DNA of 64,000 bases, from assembly GCF_041224595.1 (NCBI RefSeq), contig NZ_JBGFGN010000162.1, positions 124,001 to 188,000 on the forward strand, read 5' to 3'. A model generated the notes under the pieces. It was not told where the DNA came from. It saw only the letters and a program-made list of their open reading frames with translations, and did no database searches. Of this stretch, positions 44,469-51,390 are shown piece after piece. The position numbers were made by a program, and so were the translations under genes. Within the stretch, counting starts at the first letter, position 1. Each line of letters starts with the position of its first letter. This stretch comes from Donghicola sp041224595 (GTDB lineage Bacteria > Pseudomonadota > Alphaproteobacteria > Rhodobacterales > Rhodobacteraceae).

Positions 44469-45485
44469 TTAGCTGCGGCGGCGGCTGCGGCGCGAACGGG
44501 CAGGGGCATCGCTTTGGTCGCCGGTTCCGTCGCTGGCCGATGAGAATCCGCCCATCTTTTCGGCGATATCTTCGAGCGTCGGACGCGGGCCTTTGGGCGT
44601 GTTTTCCAGTGCAGCGCGCATGGCTGCCAAATGCTCGGGCATGGTGCCACAGCATCCGCCGATAATCCGCGCGCCCATGTCCCGTGCCAGAACGGCGTAC
44701 TGGCCCATCAACTCGGGCGTGCCGTCATAGTGGATGTGGCCATCGTGGTATTTGGGAATGCCTGCGTTGCCCTTGGCGATCACAGGGATTTCGGTGCCAG
44801 TTGCGACAAAGCCCGCCACGGTCCGCAGCAGGTCCGCCGCGCCAACCCCGCAGTTTGCACCAAACGCCAGCGGCTTGTTGTCCAGCGCGTTCACCATGTC
44901 GACCATCGATTGGCTGGTGACGCCCATCATGGTGCGGCCTGCGGTGTCAAAGCTCATGGTCCCACACCACGGCATGCCCGCCAGCGCAAAGGCTTCGGCA
45001 GCAGCTTGGTATTCTTCGGGGGCAGAGATGGTTTCCAGCCACAGCACATCCGCGCCGCCTTCCTTCAGGCCCTCGGCCTGTTCGTGGAACATTTCGACGG
45101 CGGAAGCATGGGTCAGGGGGCCCATGGGCTCAAAAATCTCGCCGGTCGGGCCGACAGAGCCTGCGACGATCACGGGACGGCCAGCGGCATCTGCCACTTC
45201 ACGGCCCAGTTCAGCCGCCAGACGGTTCAATTCGCGCACACGGTTTTCAGCGCTGTGCAGTTTCAGGCGCGAGGCATTGCCACCAAACGAGTTGGTCAGG
45301 AAAATGTCGCTGCCCGCGTTCACGGCCAGGCTATAGAGCTTCTTGATCTTTTCGGGCTCGTCCGCATTCCATAGCTCGGGGGCGTCGCCAGAAGACAGGC
45401 CCATGTTGAACAGGTTGGTGCCCGTCGCTCCGTCGGCCATCAGCCAGTCACGTTCAGCAAGCAATTTGGTCAGCGCATCGGTCAT
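44469..45485 (-). CDS. bmt: Homocysteine S-methyltransferase (betaine-homocysteine methyltransferase/MetH N-domain type)
   Basis: A 338-residue zinc-dependent methyltransferase. ADGATGTNLFNMGL opens the barrel; LTNSFGGN, the zinc Cys in GANCGVG, and the Cys pair in GGCCGTMPEHL are all present. The sequence is usually labelled Bmt, but it is equally the homocysteine domain of MetH, and the neighbouring corrinoid protein favours a split MetH. The C-terminus ends in an unusual basic tail (SRRSRRRS). AGGA precedes the ATG; a strong hairpin lies in the leader. Confidence 0.88.
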   Translation of the reverse strand: MTDALTKLLAERDWLMADGATGTNLFNMGLSSGDAPELWNADEPEKIKKLYSLAVNAGSDIFLTNSFGGNASRLKLHSAENRVRELNRLAAELGREVADAAGRPVIVAGSVGPTGEIFEPMGPLTHASAVEMFHEQAEGLKEGGADVLWLETISAPEEYQAAAEAFALAGMPWCGTMSFDTAGRTMMGVTSQSMVDMVNALDNKPLAFGANCGVGAADLLRTVAGFVATGTEIPVIAKGNAGIPKYHDGHIHYDGTPELMGQYAVLARDMGARIIGGCCGTMPEHLAAMRAALENTPKGPRPTLEDIAEKMGGFSSASDGTGDQSDAPARSRRSRRRS

Positions 45486-45512
45486 AGTGTCGTCCTGTCT
45501 CTACGTCGCCAG

Positions 45513-45537
45513 CCGAAAACCAAGCCGTGGTTTTCGG
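45513..45537 (-). promoter_or_regulatory. Strong hairpin in the leader of the homocysteine methyltransferase gene
   Basis: CCGAAAACCA and TGGTTTTCGG form a perfect 10-bp stem with a 5-base loop, ending 28 bases before the start codon on the minus strand. It lacks a T-tract and leaves the AGGA ribosome site free. It may be part of a structured, regulated leader; no riboswitch consensus was recognised with confidence. Confidence 0.4.
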
Positions 45538-45632
45538 TTCATTACGATTCCCTCATAAACACCATGCGCGAACCGCTGCCAGACCGGAAAACGACATTTC
45601 CGAGAGAAAGCCGATAATCTTTTACCGTTGGG

Positions 45633-45959
45633 TCAGTTGCCGTTTTCGATCTTTTCGCGTGCACTCGCTTCGGAGAGCGAAATGTGCGCGGCAACGGTCG
45701 CCGAAGACACAGCGGCCTCCAGATCCACACTCAATCGATCCAGCAGGGCGTCTGGCCCCGACAAAGACGCATGTCCCGCGATCTGATCACGAACGATCTG
45801 GTTCACATAGGCCTCGGCCTCGGCCCCTGTTTTTCCAAGGATATCCGCCGCCCAAGCCGCCATCATCCGGTCTCGTAGGGACGAAACCCGAAAGGCTTTT
45901 TCTTCGTCATAGGCTGCTTTGGCTTCGAACGCACGTTCGCGGTCTTCGAAAATCGACAT
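45633..45959 (-). CDS. DUF1476 protein, F1-ATPase zeta-type inhibitor
   Basis: A four-helix protein of 108 residues starting MSIFEDRERAFEAKAAYDEE, the hallmark of DUF1476. The Paracoccus denitrificans member is the zeta subunit that inhibits ATP hydrolysis by F1, with its N-terminal stretch entering the enzyme; alphaproteobacteria generally keep it. Length is standard. The gene is divergent from purC with a 160-bp gap. Confidence 0.9.
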   Translation of the reverse strand: MSIFEDRERAFEAKAAYDEEKAFRVSSLRDRMMAAWAADILGKTGAEAEAYVNQIVRDQIAGHASLSGPDALLDRLSVDLEAAVSSATVAAHISLSEASAREKIENGN

Positions 45960-46121
45960 GAAATCCTCCTTTTCTGGTGATCCGACGCTAGCATGTTAGC
46001 GTAGGTCAGTCGCCTGACTGCAGGGATAGGTTCACCCCCGTCTTGCGACATTCCAAGGCTTGCTCTATGAGGGCGCTTTAGGGCCCTCGTTCGGGCCAAA
46101 CTCAGGAGACCGACACAGCTC

Positions 46122-46880
46122 ATGGCACGGCGCACGAAAATCTACGAAGGCAAGGCGAAAATTCTGTACGAAGGCCCCGAGCCGGGCACCATCGTTCAGT
46201 ATTTCAAAGATGACGCCACCGCTTTCAATGCCGAGAAGAAGGACGTGATCGACGGTAAGGGCGTGTTGAACAACCGTCTGTCCGAGTTCTTTATGACCGG
46301 CCTGAACAACATCGGTGTCCCGACGCACTTCTTGCGTCGTCTGAACATGCGCGAGCAGCTCTGCCGTTCTTGCGAGATCATTCCTTTGGAAGTGATTGTC
46401 CGCAACTACGCGGCTGGTTCGCTGTCCAAGCGTTTGGGGATCGAAGAGGGCACGCCGCTGCCCCGTCCCATCGTGGAATACTGCTACAAAGACGACAAGC
46501 TGGGTGATCCGCTGGTCTCCGAAGAGCACATCGCGGCCTTTGGTTGGGCTAGCCAGCAGGACATGGACGACATCGTTAGCCTCGCGCTGCGCGTCAACGA
46601 CTTCATGTCGGGCGTGATGATGGCCGTCGGCATCCGTCTGGTGGACTTCAAGATCGAGATTGGCCGCGTGTACGAAGGTGACTTCCAGCGTCTGGTCGTG
46701 GCGGATGAAATCAGCCCCGATAGCTGCCGCCTGTGGGACCTGAAGACCGGCCAGAAGCTGGACAAAGACGTGTTCCGCCGCGATCTGGGCAGCCTGACTG
46801 ACGCTTACGCCGAAGTGGCCCGCCGTCTGGGGATCATCCCCGAGGGCAACAACGGCACCGGCCCCGTAGCCGTCAACTAA
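46122..46880 (+). CDS. purC: SAICAR synthetase
   Basis: PurC (252 residues) joins aspartate to CAIR in purine synthesis. Landmarks: KIYEGKAKILYEG at the N-terminus, FKDDATAFNAEKK, PLEVIVRNYAAGSLSKRLG, VDFKIEIGRVYEGDFQRLVVADEISPDSCRLWD-type region (catalytic and SAICAR signature) near residue 175-205. It heads purC-purS-purQ. A hairpin lies in the purC-purS gap. Confidence 0.96.
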   Translation: MARRTKIYEGKAKILYEGPEPGTIVQYFKDDATAFNAEKKDVIDGKGVLNNRLSEFFMTGLNNIGVPTHFLRRLNMREQLCRSCEIIPLEVIVRNYAAGSLSKRLGIEEGTPLPRPIVEYCYKDDKLGDPLVSEEHIAAFGWASQQDMDDIVSLALRVNDFMSGVMMAVGIRLVDFKIEIGRVYEGDFQRLVVADEISPDSCRLWDLKTGQKLDKDVFRRDLGSLTDAYAEVARRLGIIPEGNNGTGPVAVN

Positions 46881-46886
46881 TACTCG

Positions 46887-46911
46887 TGGCGCTGGGGTCC
46901 CCTCAGCGCCA
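46887..46911 (+). terminator. Hairpin between purC and purS
   Basis: TGGCGCTG and CAGCGCCA pair, extended inward by GGG/CCC, giving an almost continuous stem, followed by TTTGACTTT. It lies 7 bases after the purC stop inside a run of same-strand purine genes, so it may attenuate or process the transcript instead of ending it fully. Confidence 0.5.
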
Positions 46912-46971
46912 TTTGACTTTACCAAAGACTGACGGGGCCATGCCCCCAAGCGACATGCCGAGGAGACTGCC

Positions 46972-47202
46972 ATGAAGGCGCGCGTTCATGTGATGCTGAA
47001 AGAAGGGGTTTTGGACCCGCAAGGCGAGGCCGTGCGCCACGCTCTTGGTGCATTGGGCTTTGATGGCGTTGGCGGTGTGCGTCAGGGCAAAGTGATCGAA
47101 CTGGATCTGCCCGAAGGCACCACCGAAGAGACCGTGACCCAGATGTGCGAACAGCTGCTGGCAAACACCGTGATCGAAAAATACGAGATCGAGCTGGTCT
47201 GA
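46972..47202 (+). CDS. purS: Phosphoribosylformylglycinamidine synthase subunit PurS
   Basis: The small structural subunit (76 residues) of the three-part FGAM synthase PurSQL. Sequence ARVHVMLKEGVLDPQGEAV and LGFDGVGGVRQGKVIEL are family-typical. GAGGAGA is upstream of the ATG. The purQ start overlaps its stop (TGATG). PurL is not in the window. Confidence 0.95.
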   Translation: MKARVHVMLKEGVLDPQGEAVRHALGALGFDGVGGVRQGKVIELDLPEGTTEETVTQMCEQLLANTVIEKYEIELV

Positions 47203-47870
47203 TGCGCGCAGCAGTCATCACCTTTCCCGGATCGAACTGTGACCGCGATCTTGCGGTCGCGTTCGAGAGCGCTGGCGCGGAGGTTGTTCGCGTTTGGCAC
47301 AAGGATGCAGAGCTGCCCGCAAATGTCGACGTGATCGGCATTCCTGGTGGTTTCTCGTTCGGTGACTATCTGCGTTGCGGCGCGATTGCGGCGAACTCGC
47401 CCATCTGCCGCGCCGTCGTCGATCACGCGAACCGCGGCGGCTATGTGCTTGGGATTTGCAATGGTTTTCAGGTTCTGACCGAAACGCGTCTGGTTCCCGG
47501 TGCACTGATCCGCAACACCAACCTCAAGTTCGTGTGCAAGCCCGTTGGCCTGAAGGTCGAGAACGCGGAAACCGATTTCACCAGCGGCTATGCAGCTGGC
47601 GCTGAAATCACCATTCCCGTTGCGCACCACGATGGCAACTACCGTGCCGATGACGAGCTGCTTGCCCGTCTGCAGGGCGAAGGTCAGGTGGCATTCACCT
47701 ACACCGACAACCCCAACGGATCGGCTGGCGACATCGCCGGTGTCTTTTCCGAGAACCGCCGCGTTCTGGGGATGATGCCGCACCCCGAGCGGGCCATTGA
47801 GCCTTTGCAAGGAAGTGCCGATGGACAGGCGCTTTTCCGCACACTGATCGACGGCTTTGTCACCGCCTGA
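47202..47870 (+). CDS. purQ: Phosphoribosylformylglycinamidine synthase subunit PurQ (glutaminase)
   Basis: PurQ (222 residues) supplies ammonia to PurL. It is a class I glutamine amidotransferase: nucleophile Cys in VLGICNGFQVL, and the His-x-Glu pair in MMPHPERAIEP near the C-terminus. AVITFPGSNCDRDLA opens the protein. I start it at 47202, where it overlaps purS by one base; the longer in-frame extension to 47145 lies inside purS. Confidence 0.95.
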   Translation: MRAAVITFPGSNCDRDLAVAFESAGAEVVRVWHKDAELPANVDVIGIPGGFSFGDYLRCGAIAANSPICRAVVDHANRGGYVLGICNGFQVLTETRLVPGALIRNTNLKFVCKPVGLKVENAETDFTSGYAAGAEITIPVAHHDGNYRADDELLARLQGEGQVAFTYTDNPNGSAGDIAGVFSENRRVLGMMPHPERAIEPLQGSADGQALFRTLIDGFVTA

Positions 47871-47906
47871 CTTGAGGCTCACGAGGGCTTGGCCTAATCT
47901 CTGGGC

Positions 47907-49670
47907 ATGACACAAGCCGCTCGGACAAAACCACGTTCCTTGCGTCACCGCAAACGGGTCTGGGTGACCCGCTTTGCGGTGGCGCTTTTGCTTTTGGTGG
48001 CCGTAGCGATTGTCTGGGGCACCAAGGTTTGGCTGACCTCGCGCTTTATCGAAACCACGCAAAATAGGGCCGAAGTGCGTTTGGCGCTTTACTCTGGCCA
48101 ATTGCTGAGTGAGCTTCGCCGGAATGCGATTGTCCCGCAGCTTCTGGCGCGCGACCCCTCGCTTATTGGGGCCCTTAATTCTCAGGATTTCTCGCGCAGT
48201 TCGCAGCGTCTGATCTCGTTCGTGGACGAGATCGGGGCAGCATCGCTCATGCTTCTGGACCGTGACGGCCGGACGGTGGCGGCAACGGCGCGCGAGCGCC
48301 TTGGTAGCACCCACAGAAACGCGAATTACTTTGTCGAGGCGCTGCGCTCGAATGGGACTGTCTTTACCAAAACGATGCGTCCCACCGGCGCGTTTGTCTT
48401 TGCCTATTCGCGCCGGCTCGAAGAAGGCGGCGTGCCCATCGGTGTGATTGTGGTCGAGGCGGATCTTGGCAAATTCGAAAGTGCTTGGGCTGGCATCACC
48501 GACGCGGTCATTGTCACTGATAGCGAAGGCCAGATCATTCTGGCGACCGAACCCCGATGGCGCGGATTGAGCGAAGATGCCGCACTAGAGCGCCAGCCCG
48601 CGACCACCGCGATCGAGCGCGCCCTTCAGGCTACGGCTGAATGGACCGGCGATGTCAACGATGTCTACCTGCGCGGCGAGGCGGTGATGCGTCTTACAGG
48701 GCGGATCCCGTTTCGGGGCTGGAACATCGTCACCTACACCAATTATTCGAGCGTTCGCGAGAAAGTGAATGGGGTGTTGGCGCTCGAAATCATGGGGTTC
48801 GCGATCATTCTGGCGCTCGCTTTCTATTTCCTGAGCCGCAAAAATGCGACACGGGTCATGTTGATCCAACGCGAAAGCGCTGAGCTTCGGGCGCTGAACC
48901 TGCGCTTGCAAAGGGAGATCGCAGAACGCGAACGTGTGCAGGAAACACTGGCAGTGACCGAACAGTCCCTGGCGCAGTCGTCGAAGCTGGCAGCCTTGGG
49001 GGAGATGTCCGCGGCCGTCAGCCACGAGCTGAACCAGCCCTTGGCCGCGATGAAAACCTACCTCGCAGGCGCTCGATTGCTCCTCAGCAGGAACCGCGCA
49101 GAAGAGGCACTGGCCTCGATCCAGCGGATTGACGACCTGATTGAGCGCATGGGCGCGATCACCAAACAGTTGAAATCCTATGCACGCAAGGGCTCTGACC
49201 AGCTACAACCTGTTGATATGAAACAGGCTTTGTCCTCTGCCCTGTCCATGATGGAGCCGCAGCTGCGTCAGGGACGCGTCCGCTTGGAAAAAGCAGTCCC
49301 CGAAAACCCCGTGGTCGTTATGGGCGATCGGGTGCGGGTCGAGCAAGTGATGATCAATCTCATCCGAAATGCCCTGGATGCGGTCGGCGGTCAGTCCGAC
49401 CCCCGGGTCGATGTCCTGCTCAGTGCCGGAGAGACCGCGACCCTGACCGTTCGGGACAACGGTCACGGGATCGAAGACCTCGATGAACTGTTCGAACCTT
49501 TTTATACCACCAAACAGCCCGGCGAAGGCGTTGGCCTAGGGCTTGCGATCTCTTCGGGGATTGTCTCTGACCTTGGCGGGCGCCTGACAGCGCGCAATGC
49601 CGAAGGCGGGGGGGCTGTATTTGAAATGCAACTACCTATCTACCTCGAAGATATTGAAGCCGCGGAGTAA
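47907..49670 (+). CDS. dctB: DctB-like sensor histidine kinase
   Basis: A membrane kinase of 587 residues. Membrane segments lie near residues 22-42 and 297-315, enclosing a double-PDC periplasmic sensor (NANYFVEALRSNGTVF, AYSRRLEEGG). A coiled coil (ESAELRALNLRLQREIAER) leads to the H-box AAVSHELNQPLAAMKTYL, N-box INLIRNALDAVGG, G1 VRDNGHGIEDLDELFEPFYTT-type region and G2 GVGLGLAISSG. In rhizobia DctB senses C4-dicarboxylates. The partner regulator follows after 3 bp; no dctA or dctP gene is visible nearby. Confidence 0.9.
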   Translation: MTQAARTKPRSLRHRKRVWVTRFAVALLLLVAVAIVWGTKVWLTSRFIETTQNRAEVRLALYSGQLLSELRRNAIVPQLLARDPSLIGALNSQDFSRSSQRLISFVDEIGAASLMLLDRDGRTVAATARERLGSTHRNANYFVEALRSNGTVFTKTMRPTGAFVFAYSRRLEEGGVPIGVIVVEADLGKFESAWAGITDAVIVTDSEGQIILATEPRWRGLSEDAALERQPATTAIERALQATAEWTGDVNDVYLRGEAVMRLTGRIPFRGWNIVTYTNYSSVREKVNGVLALEIMGFAIILALAFYFLSRKNATRVMLIQRESAELRALNLRLQREIAERERVQETLAVTEQSLAQSSKLAALGEMSAAVSHELNQPLAAMKTYLAGARLLLSRNRAEEALASIQRIDDLIERMGAITKQLKSYARKGSDQLQPVDMKQALSSALSMMEPQLRQGRVRLEKAVPENPVVVMGDRVRVEQVMINLIRNALDAVGGQSDPRVDVLLSAGETATLTVRDNGHGIEDLDELFEPFYTTKQPGEGVGLGLAISSGIVSDLGGRLTARNAEGGGAVFEMQLPIYLEDIEAAE

Positions 49671-49673
49671 ACC

Positions 49674-51008
49674 ATGTCGCAAGTGATGAAGATTGCCATT
49701 GTGGATGATGAGCAGGATATGCGTCAGTCCATCAGTCAGTGGCTTGCTCTGTCTGGCTTCGACACAGAGACGTACCCCTCGGCCGAAGATGCCTTGACAA
49801 AAATCAGCTCGGATTATCCGGGCATTGTCATCAGCGATATCAAAATGCCTGGTATGGGCGGCATGGGACTGTTGAAAAAGCTGATGGGCAGCGACAGTAG
49901 CCTGCCGGTGGTGATGATCACCGGGCACGGGGATGTTCCGATTGCTGTCGAGGCGATGCGCCTCGGCGCTTTTGACTTCCTAGAGAAGCCTTTCAACCCC
50001 GACAAGATGACAGAGATCGCTCGCAAAGCGTTGAACCAGAGGCGGCTCGTGCTGGACAATCGTGCGCTGCGTCGCGAGCTGTCCGATGGGGCAGGGCTGA
50101 TGAACAAGATCATCGGCACAGGCCCTGACATGACCCGCTTGAAAGAGGACATTCTGGATTTGGGCCAAGCGGACGGGCACGTCATGATCGATGGCGAGAC
50201 AGGGTCGGGCAAAACCCTGACGGCTCACGCGCTACATGCGGTTGGCAGCCGGGCAGGGCGGAAATTCGTTCTGCTGTCTTGTTCCGCGTTTGACGAAGAG
50301 GCGCTGAGCAAACGGCTCTTTGGCCCGATGCAGCCCGAGGACAGCCAATTGCCCGCCGTCGAAGAGGCCCGTGGCGGCACTTTGGTACTCGAAGATATCG
50401 AAACCCTAAGCGATGCAGTTCAGGCGCGTTTGTTGTCCTTTATCAACGAACAAGGCACTCCCTCAGAGACGCGCATCATCGGTATTTGCAATATGCAAGA
50501 GCAGGGCAAAACCGTCGAGGATGCATTGCGCAATGATCTGTTCTACCGCCTCGCGGCGCTTCGCATCACGCTGCCGCCGCTACGTAATCGGGGCGAGGAT
50601 ATCTTGACGCTCTTTAACCGGCAGGCGGAACAGTTCGCGGACGAGTACGGATGCGATGCCCCTGAACCCAGCGCCCAAGAGGCTGCGCAGCTCTTGCAAG
50701 CGCCGTGGCCCGGTAACGTCCGCCAACTTATCAACGTCGCAGAACGGGCTGTGCTTCAGTCCCGTCGCGGCTCTGGCACTATCGCCAGCTTGCTAATGGC
50801 GGACGATGATGACTTGCGTCCGGTGGTCACCACCGAGGGCAAACCGCTCAAGGAATATGTGGAAGCATTCGAGCGCATGCTGATCGATAACACCATGCGT
50901 CGCCACAAAGGCTCGATCGCCAGCGTGATGGATGAACTCTGCCTTCCGCGTCGGACTCTTAACGAAAAGATGGCCAAATACGGCCTTCAGCGCGCCGATT
51001 ATCTGTAA
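49674..51008 (+). CDS. dctD: DctD-like response regulator with GAFTGA-less AAA+ domain
   Basis: An NtrC-type protein of 444 residues: receiver domain (Asp55 in VISDIKMPG), AAA+ domain with Walker A GETGSGKT (174-181), modified Walker B LVLEDIETL, arginine-finger region RNDLFYRLAALRI, and a Fis-type HTH (SIASVMDELCLPRRTLNEK). The L1 loop that should carry GAFTGA is shortened and reads RLFGPMQPEDSQLP. Without GAFTGA normal sigma-54 contact is unlikely; it may activate another holoenzyme, as Rhodobacter NtrC does. Confidence 0.88.
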   Translation: MSQVMKIAIVDDEQDMRQSISQWLALSGFDTETYPSAEDALTKISSDYPGIVISDIKMPGMGGMGLLKKLMGSDSSLPVVMITGHGDVPIAVEAMRLGAFDFLEKPFNPDKMTEIARKALNQRRLVLDNRALRRELSDGAGLMNKIIGTGPDMTRLKEDILDLGQADGHVMIDGETGSGKTLTAHALHAVGSRAGRKFVLLSCSAFDEEALSKRLFGPMQPEDSQLPAVEEARGGTLVLEDIETLSDAVQARLLSFINEQGTPSETRIIGICNMQEQGKTVEDALRNDLFYRLAALRITLPPLRNRGEDILTLFNRQAEQFADEYGCDAPEPSAQEAAQLLQAPWPGNVRQLINVAERAVLQSRRGSGTIASLLMADDDDLRPVVTTEGKPLKEYVEAFERMLIDNTMRRHKGSIASVMDELCLPRRTLNEKMAKYGLQRADYL

Positions 51009-51390
51009 GCGGACTGTATAAAGCCATTTTATTCATTGTCTTTTCGGGAATTTCGCCTTTATGGTGGGAGAACAGGCGTTTCAAACGCGTCCTGAACAGA
51101 TTTCTCGTTATTGAGGCTGCGCGCCAAAAGAGCCGCCCTTTTTAACGGACGAACTTCGGACTTCACCAGTCCAGAGAAATAGCCCGACACGCGACAAGCG
51201 GCGGGCCATAAACATGGCGCCAACGGCGTCGGAGAAGAACCGCGATGAAACGCGCAAACGTTAGTTTAGTTAAGTGTAAGGCGCAGATTGCGCCTGCTCT
51301 TTGCGCGTCTCCCCTCGCCCTGACAAAACACGTGACCAACGCGCGAGTCCGGCATGTCCCGGACCCCGTTGGGCTGTGCAAAGAGAACCC
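51009..51390 (+). promoter_or_regulatory. Long intergenic region and probable 5' leader of rne
   Basis: These 382 bases before RNase E hold no convincing gene. Short inverted repeats such as GCGCCAACGGCGTC are present around 51,211-51,225. RNase E genes of other bacteria are autoregulated through long structured leaders; the length suggests the same here, but the structure differs from the leaders I know and the promoter could not be placed. Confidence 0.45.

Noticed and set aside
45486..45632. SAM-type riboswitch before the homocysteine methyltransferase
   Set aside because: There is a strong hairpin and a GAGGGAATCG segment, but I could not fit a pseudoknot consensus; it is kept only as an unassigned leader hairpin.
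47082..48314. 410-codon minus-strand open frame across purS, purQ and dctB
   Set aside because: It crosses three coupled genes on the other strand and shows no signature.
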